Shown in pieces: positions 28,191-37,231 of a stretch of DNA of 64,000 nt. Location of the stretch: positions 1,426,001 to 1,490,000 of the forward strand of contig NZ_CP147838.1 of assembly GCF_037338445.1 (NCBI RefSeq), in the 5' to 3' direction. Both the position numbers and the translations under genes were made by a program. Each line of letters begins with the position of its first letter. Position 1 is the stretch's first letter. Source of the DNA: Salinibaculum sp. SYNS191. Its GTDB lineage: Archaea > Halobacteriota > Halobacteria > Halobacteriales > Haloarculaceae. The notes under the pieces were generated by a model. The model ran no database searches, was not told the DNA's origin, and saw nothing but the letters and a program-made list of their open reading frames with translations.

Positions 28191-29300
28191 GTGACCAAGA
28201 AACGCGAATACAAAGACGACTATCCGAACAAGACGCTGTATCTCCCGGGACCGACCGAGGTTCGCGAGGACGTCATCGAGGCCATGGCCGAACCGATGTT
28301 CGGCCACCGGATGGACCGGATGACCGACCTCTACACGACCATCGTCGAGGACACCAAGGAGTTTCTCGGCACCGACGACGACGTCATCATCCTCACGGCC
28401 TCCGGCACCGAGTTCTGGGAGGCGACCACGCTCAACCTGGTCGACGAGAACATGCTCGTGGCGACCTCCGGCGCGTTCAGCGAGCGCCAGGCCAACGTCG
28501 CCGACCGCCTGGGCAAGACCGTCGACCGCATCGAGTACGAGTGGGGCACGGCGGTCAAACCCGAGGACATCCGCGACGCGCTCGAAAACGGCGACAGGGA
28601 CTACGACGCCGTCGGCGTCGTGATGAACGAGACGTCGACGGGCGTCAGGAACCCGGTCGAGGAAATCGGCGACCTCATGGGGGACTACCCGGACACCTAC
28701 TTCGTCGTCGACGCCATCTCCTGTCTCGGCGGCGACTACGTCGACGTCGAGGAACACAACATCGACTGCATCTTCACCTCGACGCAGAAGGCCTTCGCGA
28801 TGCCGCCCGGACTGGCCGTCTGTACCGTCAGCGACGCCGCCTACGAGCGGGAACTCGACAAGGACTCCGCCTCCTGGTACGGCGGTTTCCAGCGCTGTCT
28901 GGACTACTACGACCGGAAGGGCCAGACCCACTCGACGCCGGCCATCCCCATCATGCTGGCCTACCGCAAGCAGATGAAACACATGCTGGAGGAGGGCCAC
29001 GAGGCCCGCGACCAGCGCCACCGCGAGATGGCCGAGTACGCCCGCGACTGGGCGCGCGAGCACTTCGGCCTGTTCGCCGAGGAGGGCTACGAGTCCCAGA
29101 CAGTGACCTGCGTCGAGAACACGCAGGGCATCGACGTCGCCGCCACCGTCGAGGAAGTCTCCGAGGAGTACGACATGGTCTTCTCCAGTGGCTACGGCGA
29201 CCTGAGCGAGGAGTCGTTCCGCATCGGCCACATGGGCGAACACACCGTCGAGAGCGTCAAGGAACTCACCGACGCCATCGAAGACGTCGCCGGCCTCTGA
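28191..29300 (+). CDS. class V aminotransferase (alanine-glyoxylate/serine-type)
   Basis: 369 residues from GTG 28191; another GTG three codons upstream is possible. It has LYLPGPTEVREDV, a Gly/Ser cofactor loop at TASGTEFWEA, VDAISCLGG for the Asp contact, and the Schiff-base Lys in STQKAFAMPPGL. The family transfers amino groups from alanine, serine or aspartate to glyoxylate or pyruvate. The exact substrate is not decidable. It is preceded by an in-strand winged-helix gene. Confidence 0.92.
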   Translation: MTKKREYKDDYPNKTLYLPGPTEVREDVIEAMAEPMFGHRMDRMTDLYTTIVEDTKEFLGTDDDVIILTASGTEFWEATTLNLVDENMLVATSGAFSERQANVADRLGKTVDRIEYEWGTAVKPEDIRDALENGDRDYDAVGVVMNETSTGVRNPVEEIGDLMGDYPDTYFVVDAISCLGGDYVDVEEHNIDCIFTSTQKAFAMPPGLAVCTVSDAAYERELDKDSASWYGGFQRCLDYYDRKGQTHSTPAIPIMLAYRKQMKHMLEEGHEARDQRHREMAEYARDWAREHFGLFAEEGYESQTVTCVENTQGIDVAATVEEVSEEYDMVFSSGYGDLSEESFRIGHMGEHTVESVKELTDAIEDVAGL

Positions 29301-29501
29301 CGCGCAGACCAGCCCCTTTCTGCTACCCGTCGTGTCCCCTGACCCAGTTTATCGTTGGCCTCGGGCCGAGTAATCCGAGGGTACCGTCGCGTAATACCCA
29401 TTACCAGCGGTTCTAACGGTCGTTGTCGGCATGATGACGACGTATAACAATGTGAGCACGTCCCGCTCACTCCCCCTGGCGGACTCTCGCCAGACAGACA
29501 C

Positions 29502-32500
29502 ATGTTCGAAGAACGTCCAACCACGGGGACACGCCCGCTCGCGGTGCTCTTCGTCGTGCTTCTCGCGACGGGGATGGCACTCGCGGGGGCCGGGTCCGTG
29601 CACGCAAAGCAGTGCGGCACAGACCAGGCCATCGACGGCACACAGAACGCAGAACAGGACATCAGCAGCAAAAGCGACGGGAACACACAGCAACAGACCG
29701 CCGAGGTCAGTGGGAAGCTAGCAGGCAACGGCGACGCGAGTGACGCGAGCAACTGCCAGGACCGGCAGCAACGCCTCTACTACATGCAGAGCCAGGAACA
29801 GTGGGCTATCGTCAGCGACAACAACGAGCAGGTCCAGGGCCAGGGGCTGCACGTCTTCTACACGCAGGAACAGGACGCCAGCGACGGCAAGAACGCCCAG
29901 CGTAGCGACCAGAGCGGCAGCCTCACCCAGGAGCAGATTCAGTACGTCGTCCTGGAGCGGGGCAGCCAACAGCTCTCCGAGCAGCGGGCGAAACAGGCCC
30001 TCAAGCAGTCCCAGGCCGCCGGGTCGAGCGGCAACAGCCAGACGGCCTCCCAGACCGGCAACAGCATCAGCCAGTTCTCGGTCCAGTTGTCGATCGCCGG
30101 CAGCACCAACGACCAGAGCGGCAGTCAGGGTGCGAGCCAGTTCTTCACGCAGAAACAGGACGTCACCAAGGGTGACAAGAACAAGCAGACGGCCAAACAG
30201 AACGACAACGACGTCACCCAGAAGCGAGTTCAGGTCGTCGTCTTCGGGTCGAACAACGACCAGAAAGCAAAGCAGAGCGCAAGCCAGGACTTCGACCAGA
30301 AACAGGACGTCACCAAGGGCGACAAGAACAAGCAGACGGCCAAACAGAACGACAACGACGTCACCCAGAAGCAGGCCCAGCTAGTCCTGTTCGGGTCGAA
30401 CAACGACCAGAAGGCAAAGCAGAGCGCAAGCCAGGACTTCGACCAGAAACAGGACGTCACCAAGGGCGACAAGAACAAGCAGAAAGCCAAACAGAACGAC
30501 AACGACGTCGAGCAGCGACAGAGTCAGGCGGTCATCTTCGGCGCGAAGAACGACCAGAAGTCGACCCAGAAAGCCGACCAGGACGCCAAGCAGGGCCAGT
30601 CGGTGCTGAACGGTGACGAGAACGACCAGAAGGCCGACAGCGAGCAGGACGTCGACCAGGAGAGCCAGCAGGTCGCGAGCGGCCTGTTCAACGGCCAGGA
30701 CAGCGACCAGGACGCGGACCAGAAGAGCAAACAGCAACAGGACATCGAGGACGGTAAAGACAACGAGCAGGACGCCGAGAACGACCAGGAGTCCGAACAG
30801 GACGCCGAGCAGAACGCACAGGGCATCGCGAACAAACAGAAGAGCGAGCAGGACGCAGAGCAGAAGAACAAACAGACGCAGGACATCGAGAACGGCAAAG
30901 ACAACGAGCAGGACGCCGAGAACGACCAGGACAGCGAGCAGGACTCCGAACAGGACGCTAAAGGAGTGCTGAACTTCCAGGACGACGAGCAGGAGTCCGA
31001 ACAGGACAGCGAACAGAGTCAGGAAGTCGACGGTGGCATCGAGAACGAACAGGACGCCGAGAACGAACAGGAAAGCGAGCAGGAGTCCGAGCAGGACGCC
31101 GAAGGAGCGCTCAACTTCCAGGATGCGGACGACGAGAACGAACAGGACAGCGAGCAGGAGCAGATAGCCGAGGACGCGAACCGGAACGAACAGGACGCCG
31201 AGAGCGAGCAGGAGAACGAACAGGAGTCCGAACAGGACGCCGAGGGAGCGCTCAACTTCCAGGACGACACGCAGGAGAACGAGCAGGAGAGCGAGCAAAA
31301 GCAGGAGGCCGAGGACGGTGACGAGAACGAGCAGGACGCCGAGAACGAACAGGAATCCGAGCAGGAGTCCGAACAGGACGCCAAGGGACTGCTGAACAAG
31401 CAGGACTCCGAACAGGAATCCGAACAGGAGATAGAGAGCGAGCAAGAAGTCGAGGAAGGTGACGAAAACGAGCAGGAATCCGAGAGCGAACAGGAATCCG
31501 AGCAGGAGTCCGAACAGGACGCCAAGGGATACGACAACGAGCAGGAATCCGAACAGGAGAACGAACAGGAGTCCGAACAGGAGCAAGAAGTCGAAGACGG
31601 TGACGAGAACGAGCAGGATGCAGAGGCCGAACAGGAATCCGAGCAGGAGTCCGAACAGGACGCCAAGGGACTGTTGAACGAGCAGGAATCTGAACAGGAG
31701 AACGAACAGGAATCCGAACAGGAGCAAGAAGTCGAGGACGGTGACGAAAACGAGCAGGAGTCCGAGAACGAGCAAGAGAGCGAGCAGGAGTCCGAGCAGG
31801 ACGCCAAGGGATACGACAACGAGCAGGAATCTGAACAGGAGAACGAACAGGACTCCGAACAGGAGCAAGAAGTCGAAGACGGTGACGAAAACGAGCAGGA
31901 TGCAGAGGCCGAACAGGACTCCGAACAGGAGTCTGAGCAGGACGCGAAGGGCGTGTTGAACGAGCAGGACTCCGAACAGGAGAACGAACAGGAGTCCGAA
32001 CAGGAGCAAGAAGTCGAAGACGGTGACGAGAACGAGCAGGAATCCGAGAGCGAACAGGAATCCGAGCAGGAGTCCGAGCAGGACGCCAAGGGATACGACA
32101 ACGAGCAGGAATCCGACCAGAGCGTCGAGCAGGAATCCGAGCAGGAACAGGAAGTCGAAGACGGCGACGAGAACGACCAGGACCAGGAGCAGACGTCCGA
32201 CGTGGAGCAGGACTCCGACCAGGAAGCGACGGGGTACAACAACGACCAGAGCAGTGAGCAGGACGTCGACGCCGAACAGGAGCAGGAACAGGAGGTCGAG
32301 GACGGCGACAACAACGACCAGGACCAGACCCAGAGCGCCACGATAGACCAGACGAGCGAGCAGACCGCTGGCGGTGGCGAGGACCAGGACCAGAGCCAGG
32401 AGACGGACCTGGAGCAGGAACAGGACCAGGAGACCAGCGGGAGCAACAACGACCAGGACCAGGAGCAGTCGACGACGCTGACCACGAGCCAGTCACAGGA

Positions 32501-32504
32501 CTGA
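29502..32504 (+). CDS. secreted 1000-residue Gln/Glu/Asp/Asn repeat protein
   Basis: A signal peptide is visible: basic start, hydrophobic core LAVLFVVLLATGMALAGAG, cleavage after SVHA (residue 35). The rest repeats a unit of 23-25 residues with GxxNxQ at its head and Gln at fixed steps, for example GDKNKQTAKQ and GSNNDQKAKQ. Three near-identical 49-residue pairs (147 nt, 30151-30591) are followed by 47-residue acidic pairs (141 nt) that alternate GLLN/GVLN with GYDN in a 282-nt higher-order repeat from about 31450 to 32150. No membrane anchor is seen at the end. The pattern recalls curlin-type beta-solenoids, but no partner genes are near. Confidence 0.9.
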   Translation: MFEERPTTGTRPLAVLFVVLLATGMALAGAGSVHAKQCGTDQAIDGTQNAEQDISSKSDGNTQQQTAEVSGKLAGNGDASDASNCQDRQQRLYYMQSQEQWAIVSDNNEQVQGQGLHVFYTQEQDASDGKNAQRSDQSGSLTQEQIQYVVLERGSQQLSEQRAKQALKQSQAAGSSGNSQTASQTGNSISQFSVQLSIAGSTNDQSGSQGASQFFTQKQDVTKGDKNKQTAKQNDNDVTQKRVQVVVFGSNNDQKAKQSASQDFDQKQDVTKGDKNKQTAKQNDNDVTQKQAQLVLFGSNNDQKAKQSASQDFDQKQDVTKGDKNKQKAKQNDNDVEQRQSQAVIFGAKNDQKSTQKADQDAKQGQSVLNGDENDQKADSEQDVDQESQQVASGLFNGQDSDQDADQKSKQQQDIEDGKDNEQDAENDQESEQDAEQNAQGIANKQKSEQDAEQKNKQTQDIENGKDNEQDAENDQDSEQDSEQDAKGVLNFQDDEQESEQDSEQSQEVDGGIENEQDAENEQESEQESEQDAEGALNFQDADDENEQDSEQEQIAEDANRNEQDAESEQENEQESEQDAEGALNFQDDTQENEQESEQKQEAEDGDENEQDAENEQESEQESEQDAKGLLNKQDSEQESEQEIESEQEVEEGDENEQESESEQESEQESEQDAKGYDNEQESEQENEQESEQEQEVEDGDENEQDAEAEQESEQESEQDAKGLLNEQESEQENEQESEQEQEVEDGDENEQESENEQESEQESEQDAKGYDNEQESEQENEQDSEQEQEVEDGDENEQDAEAEQDSEQESEQDAKGVLNEQDSEQENEQESEQEQEVEDGDENEQESESEQESEQESEQDAKGYDNEQESDQSVEQESEQEQEVEDGDENDQDQEQTSDVEQDSDQEATGYNNDQSSEQDVDAEQEQEQEVEDGDNNDQDQTQSATIDQTSEQTAGGGEDQDQSQETDLEQEQDQETSGSNNDQDQEQSTTLTTSQSQD
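30151..30591 (+). repeat. three tandem 147-nt repeats inside the secreted protein gene
   Basis: Copies start at 30151, 30298 and 30445. The first two differ at few positions; the third is diverged in its second half. Each encodes two 24-25-residue units. Confidence 0.85.
31447..32168 (+). repeat. tandem 141-nt repeats with 282-nt alternation
   Basis: The EVEDGDENEQ-encoding block recurs at about 31588, 31729, 31870 and 32011, exactly 141 nt apart. Alternate copies carry GYDNEQ or GLLN/GVLN, giving a 282-nt period. Such DNA is prone to copy-number change. Confidence 0.8.
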
Positions 32505-32719
32505 CCGGCCGACCCGCTCTCCCGACCGCCTCCTTCTTTAGGAACAGATTACACGCCACGCCGGCGTCTCCGGGGGCCGTGACTAACCCCAACCTATCGC
32601 GGAGTACGGCGACACCAAAACCGAGAATGCCGGACGGGTGCGCCGGGTAAGCGGTTGCGAAGACGAGCAACGGTATCTCCGCTTTTTGTAGGTTGGAATG
32701 GACGGTGAGTGACAGAGTG

Positions 32720-33283
32720 ATGTCACAGGCGAAACCGGGGGTACGGAGCGAGGAGGACATACGCAAGGCAGTCCGGAACACCCGCCGGCGGTACGTGCTG
32801 TATCACCTGTGTCACAGCGACGGCGTCGCGCAGTTCGACGACCTCGTCGAGCGAATCGCCGCGTGGGAGACGGAGTCCCCGTCCGGGAACGTTCCGGCGC
32901 GAAAGCGGGAGTCCGTCTACAGTTCGCTCTACCAGACCCACCTGCCGAAACTGGAGCGCATCGGCCTGGTCACGCACGACACGAGTGCGGGGACGGTGAA
33001 ACTGACCGAGAAGGGCGAGCGAATATCGGTGTACTGCGCGGCCAACACCCTGCCAGCCACGGCGTTCCCGAAGGTCACGCTCGGGCTGGGCGGACTCGTC
33101 CTGTCGCTGCTCGTCGCCGGCCACCTCGGTGCCATCGCTGCCGGGCTCACCATCGGGCTCGCTGCCGCGGGGGTCGCCGGCCTCGTGCTGGCGCTCGTGC
33201 GGCAGGTCCGGTCGGACCACGCGTGGCATCGCCGGTACCGCCAGCGCGGCCCGGACTACATCGTCGAAATCGACGAGCGCTGA
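32720..33283 (+). CDS. winged-helix protein with two C-terminal membrane helices
   Basis: 187 residues from ATG 32720. The N-terminal 105 residues are the DUF7344-like winged helix (RRRYVLYHLCHSDG, then YQTHLPKLERIGLV). Two membrane helices (about 120-138 and 143-165) follow, then a basic end HAWHRRYRQRGPDY. It could be a membrane-tethered regulator. It lies 215 nt after the repeat protein and before ligA on the same strand; a link to the repeat gene is possible but unproven. Confidence 0.84.
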   Translation: MSQAKPGVRSEEDIRKAVRNTRRRYVLYHLCHSDGVAQFDDLVERIAAWETESPSGNVPARKRESVYSSLYQTHLPKLERIGLVTHDTSAGTVKLTEKGERISVYCAANTLPATAFPKVTLGLGGLVLSLLVAGHLGAIAAGLTIGLAAAGVAGLVLALVRQVRSDHAWHRRYRQRGPDYIVEIDER

Positions 33284-33406
33284 GCGGCTCGACCACGCGA
33301 CATCGGTCGCCAGTACCGGGGCGACGGTGCAGGCCCCGGGGCGGGCGTGACCGAGCGCAACCGGGTAACCGACGGGTTCTATACCCGGTCGCCACAAACC
33401 GCCGGC

Positions 33407-35479
33407 ATGACCACGGCCGCGCAGGCCCCCGAGGACAACCCCTACGTCGAGGACCCCGACACGGACTTCGAGCCGGTCGCGGAACTGAGCGAGGAAGCGG
33501 CCCGCGAGCAGGCCGCCCAGCTCCGGGAGGCCATCCGCTACCACGACTACCGCTACTACGTCGCCAGCGACCCCGTCGTCGGCGACCGGACCTACGACGC
33601 CCTCTTTGCGCGGCTGGAGGACCTGGAGGAGGCCTTCGACCTGGACCGGTCGGGCAGCCCCACCCAGCGCGTCGGCAGCGAACCCGTCGACGAACTCGAC
33701 ACCGTCGACCACGTCGCGCCAATGCTCTCCATCGACCAGAGCGGCGAGGCCGAGGACGTCCGTGCCTTCGACGAGCGCGTCCGCGACGAACTCGGCGTCG
33801 ACGCGGTGACGTACATGTGCGAGCCGAAGTTCGACGGGCTCTCCGTCGAGGTGGTCTACGAGGACGGCGTCTACGAGCGGGCCGCCACGCGGGGCGACGG
33901 CGAGCGCGGCGACGACGTGACAGCGCAGGTGCGCACGATTCCGAGCGTCCCACAGCGCCTGCGCGGCGACTACCCCGAGTTCCTGGCGGTCCGCGGCGAG
34001 GTGTACATGCCCCGGGACGCCTTCCAGCAGTTCAACCGCGAGCGCGTCGAGGCCGGGCAGGACCCCTTCGCCAACCCGCGCAACGCCGCCGCCGGGACGC
34101 TCCGGCAACTCGACCCCTCGGTCGTCGCCGAGCGACCGCTGGCCGTCTTCTTCTTCTCGGTGCTCGACGCCTCGGTCGACTTTACGACCCACGCCGAGCG
34201 CAACGAGCGCCTGCCGGCGTGGGGCCTGCGGGTCAGCACGGACAGCGAGCACGTCGACGACATCGAGGACGCCATCGACTACCGCGAGCAGATGCTCGAC
34301 GCTCGCGACGACCTCGACTACGAGATAGACGGCGTCGTCGTCAAGGTCGACGACTTCGACGCCTGCGAGCAACTGGGTCGGACCTCCCGCGCGCCGCGGT
34401 GGGCCTTCGCCTACAAGTTCCCCGCCCGCAGCGAGCGGACGACGGTCCGGGACATCGTCGTCCAGGTCGGCCGGACCGGCCGCCTGACGCCCGTCGCGCT
34501 GCTGGACCCGGTGGAGGTCGGCGGCGTCACCGTCTCGCGGGCCAGCCTGCACAACCCCGAGGAGATCGCCCGCCTGGACGTCGCCGTCGGCGACGAGGTC
34601 CACGTCAAGCGCGCCGGCGACGTCATCCCCGACGTGGCCGAGGTGGTCGAGAAACACGCCGAGGGGCACTTCGACTTTCCCGACACCTGCCCGGTCTGTG
34701 ACAGCCCCGTCGAGCGCGACGGGCCGCTCGCCTTTTGCACCGGCGGCGTCGCCTGCCCCGCGCAACTGGAGCGGGCCGTGAAGCACTACGCCAGCCGCGA
34801 CGCGCTGGACATCGAGGGACTGGGGGAGAAAAGCGTCGCACAGCTCGTCGAGGCCGGCCTCGTCGAGGGACTGGCCGACCTCTACACGCTGGAGGAAGCC
34901 GAGCTTCGAGAGCTAGAGGGATGGGGCGAGACCAGCGCCGAGAACCTCGTTTCCGAGATAGGGGCCACGACGGAGCCGCCGCTCGCGGACTTCCTGACGG
35001 CGCTCGGCATCCCCGAGGTCGGCTCGACCACCGCCCGGTCGCTCGCCCAGCACTTCGGTACCTTCGAGGGTATCGAGGACGCCAGCGAGGACGAACTGCG
35101 GGAGGTGGCAGACATCGGGGAGACGGTCGCTGCGGAGATTCGGGGCTTCTTCGAGAGCGAGCAGAACCGCGCGGCCATCGACGCGCTGTTAGAGCACGTC
35201 ACGCCACAGGAGGCCGAGACGAGCAGCGGCGACGAACTCGACGGGCTGACGATGGTGTTCACCGGGGCGCTGGACCGTTTCACCAGGAGCGAGGCACAGG
35301 ACCTCGTCGAGCGCCACGGCGGGTCGGCGACCAGCAGCGTCTCGGGCAACACGGACTACCTCGTCGCCGGCGAGAATCCGGGCCAGAGCAAGCGCGACGA
35401 CGCCGACGCCAACGACGTGCCGGTGCTCTCCGAGGAGGACTTTCTCGACCTGCTGGACGAGCGGGGCGTCGACGTCTAG
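33407..35479 (+). CDS. ligA: NAD-dependent DNA ligase
   Basis: 690 residues from ATG 33407. The adenylation lysine is in EPKFDGLS (residue 141). The OB fold, the four-cysteine zinc finger (CPVCDSP...CTGGVACP), helix-hairpin-helix repeats (DALDIEGLGEKS, GWGETSAENL) and a C-terminal BRCT domain (DELDGLTMVFTGALDR) complete the bacterial layout. It seals nicks using NAD. Haloarchaea acquired this bacterial-type enzyme besides their ATP-dependent ligase. The stop overlaps the stop of the convergent permease gene by 4 nt (CTAG). Confidence 0.97.
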   Translation: MTTAAQAPEDNPYVEDPDTDFEPVAELSEEAAREQAAQLREAIRYHDYRYYVASDPVVGDRTYDALFARLEDLEEAFDLDRSGSPTQRVGSEPVDELDTVDHVAPMLSIDQSGEAEDVRAFDERVRDELGVDAVTYMCEPKFDGLSVEVVYEDGVYERAATRGDGERGDDVTAQVRTIPSVPQRLRGDYPEFLAVRGEVYMPRDAFQQFNRERVEAGQDPFANPRNAAAGTLRQLDPSVVAERPLAVFFFSVLDASVDFTTHAERNERLPAWGLRVSTDSEHVDDIEDAIDYREQMLDARDDLDYEIDGVVVKVDDFDACEQLGRTSRAPRWAFAYKFPARSERTTVRDIVVQVGRTGRLTPVALLDPVEVGGVTVSRASLHNPEEIARLDVAVGDEVHVKRAGDVIPDVAEVVEKHAEGHFDFPDTCPVCDSPVERDGPLAFCTGGVACPAQLERAVKHYASRDALDIEGLGEKSVAQLVEAGLVEGLADLYTLEEAELRELEGWGETSAENLVSEIGATTEPPLADFLTALGIPEVGSTTARSLAQHFGTFEGIEDASEDELREVADIGETVAAEIRGFFESEQNRAAIDALLEHVTPQEAETSSGDELDGLTMVFTGALDRFTRSEAQDLVERHGGSATSSVSGNTDYLVAGENPGQSKRDDADANDVPVLSEEDFLDLLDERGVDV

Positions 35480-36291
35480 AGGTCACCGGCGCTGAACCGG
35501 CGGTAGGCCGCCAGCGGCACGAGCGTCAGCCACCCGAGGAGGACGGCGACGGCGAGTCCGACCGACTCGACGCCGGTCCCGATGAAGCCCCCGCCCCCAA
35601 AGTCCGGGCCGGCGACGAAGGCGTCGACGAGCACCTGGAACGAGGAGACGGGGTTGAGCGAGCGGACGTAGGGCGTCCACCCCGGCAACGTCTCGGGCTG
35701 GGCGAAGCCGTTGGCGACGTAGGCGAGCAGACCGGGCAGCGACGACCAGAAGAAAAAGAAGAGGAGGAACGCGCCGAAGGCCAGCGTACCGGCGGCGGCA
35801 GTCGAGCGGACGCTCGCGGAGATGCTGACGCCGACGGCGACGAAGACGACACCCAGCGTCGCGCCGAGAACGGCGGCCAGGAGGGTCTTCGTCGGCGAGA
35901 CGAAGACGCCCCGGACGGCCGCACCCAGCGCCAGCGCGACGAACCCCGAGACGACGCCCGTGGCGACCAGCGCCGCGCGGCCGACGTAGGTCCCGAGGAA
36001 GTAGTCCCGGCGGCTGTAGGGCAACCCGAGCAGGAACTGCAGGCTCCCGCTCGTGCGCGGGCCGGCGATGCCCTCGTAGCTCAGCCCCAGCGCGACGATG
36101 GGGACCAGCAGCGTCATCGCGCTCAGGACCACCAGCGGCAGCGCCGCTCGCAGCGTCTCCGGGTCGCCGGTCGTGGTGCTGAGATAGCCCTGTGCGCCGC
36201 CGACGAGCGCGAAGATGGCGACGGTGACCAGCAACGTCCGCGTCCGCGTCGCGTCCCGGACCTCTTCCCGGGCGAGTCTGTGCCACCTCAT
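35476..36291 (-). CDS. ABC-2-type permease (pair 1)
   Basis: 271 residues with six hydrophobic segments. A cytosolic start (RLAREEVRDATRTRT) is followed by a periplasmic-side loop (LSTTTGDPETL) and the GIAGPRTSGSLQFLLGLPYSR segment typical of ABC-2 permeases such as NosY. It overlaps the ATPase stop by 4 nt and is the last gene of the operon 38988-35476. Probably exports drugs, lipids or a polymer; the substrate is unknown. Confidence 0.9.
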   Translation of the reverse strand: MRWHRLAREEVRDATRTRTLLVTVAIFALVGGAQGYLSTTTGDPETLRAALPLVVLSAMTLLVPIVALGLSYEGIAGPRTSGSLQFLLGLPYSRRDYFLGTYVGRAALVATGVVSGFVALALGAAVRGVFVSPTKTLLAAVLGATLGVVFVAVGVSISASVRSTAAAGTLAFGAFLLFFFFWSSLPGLLAYVANGFAQPETLPGWTPYVRSLNPVSSFQVLVDAFVAGPDFGGGGFIGTGVESVGLAVAVLLGWLTLVPLAAYRRFSAGDL

Positions 36292-37187
36292 GTGTACTGT
36301 GCGAAAAGTTCGTCCAGAGACGTCCGGCTGGTCTCGAAGTTCTCGACGGTCGCGCCGTCGGCACGGACTGCGTCGACGACGGCCGCCTTCGCGGCGTCCT
36401 CACAGGCGACGGTCACCGTCCGGCCGTCCGCGCTGACGTCGGTGACGCCGGCCACGTCGCGCACGCGAGCGAGACAGTCCTCGGAAGGTTGGGCAGCCAG
36501 CGTCACGTCCAGGCGGCCCCCGCCGCCGGCCGCGGCACGGAGACCGTCGATGGAGTCGACGGCGACGAGTTCACCCTGCCGGAGGATGCCGACGCGGTCC
36601 GCGACCGCTTCCACCTGGTCCAGGATGTGGCTGGAGAAGAACACGGCCGTGCCGTCCGCGCTGAGGCTGGTCACGGTGTCGCGGACGAACCGCGCGCCGT
36701 TGGGGTCCAGGCCGGTCGTCGGTTCGTCGAGGATGAGCAGGTCGGGGTCGCCGACGATGGCCATGCCGAGCGCGAGGCGCTGGCGCATCCCCTTCGAGTA
36801 CGCGGCGGCCGAGCGGTCGGCGACGCTGTCGAGGCCAACGAGGTCGAGGACGGCGTCGGGGTCGTCGTCGACGCCCTTCGACTCCGCGGCGAAGGCGACG
36901 TGCTCCCGGCCGGTCTTCTGCCCGAGGACGTTGAACCCCTCGGGGAGGACGCCCACGTGGTCGCGGACGGCGACGGGGTCGGCCTGCGCGTCGATGCCGA
37001 ACACCTCGACGGACCCGCTGGTGGGCTTGAGGTAGTCGAGCACGATGTTGATGGTCGTCGACTTCCCGGCCCCGTTGGGCCCGAGAAAGCCGAAGACCTC
37101 CCCCTCCCGGACCGTCAGGTCGAGGTCGCGGACGGCGGTGACGCCGCCGAAGTCCTTCGTGAGGGCAGCGGCTTCGAGTGCGGGCAT
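36288..37187 (-). CDS. ABC ATPase (pair 1)
   Basis: 299 residues. Walker A is GPNGAGKST, signature YSKGMRQRLAL, Walker B LLILDEPTTGLDPNG and H-loop SSHILDQVE. A C-terminal 80-residue extension has a ferredoxin-like fold, common in DrrA/CcmA-type exporters. It works with the permease it overlaps (ATGA). It is closely related to the ATPase at 38080, so the two pairs may be duplicates. Confidence 0.95.
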   Translation of the reverse strand: MPALEAAALTKDFGGVTAVRDLDLTVREGEVFGFLGPNGAGKSTTINIVLDYLKPTSGSVEVFGIDAQADPVAVRDHVGVLPEGFNVLGQKTGREHVAFAAESKGVDDDPDAVLDLVGLDSVADRSAAAYSKGMRQRLALGMAIVGDPDLLILDEPTTGLDPNGARFVRDTVTSLSADGTAVFFSSHILDQVEAVADRVGILRQGELVAVDSIDGLRAAAGGGGRLDVTLAAQPSEDCLARVRDVAGVTDVSADGRTVTVACEDAAKAAVVDAVRADGATVENFETSRTSLDELFAQYT

Positions 37188-37231
37188 ACGTCGCGTGGTC
37201 GAAGGTGTCGCTCAAGTGTGTTGTGGTCCGC

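Noticed and set aside
30151..30591. tandem repeats as a CRISPR array
   Set aside because: Units are 147 nt, coding and in frame; there are no short repeats with unique spacers and no cas genes.
30381..32009. 542-codon minus-strand frame rich in Leu and Val
   Set aside because: It is the antisense of the Gln/Glu repeats (codons CAG and GAG read as CTG and CTC). The plus frame has the signal peptide and start.
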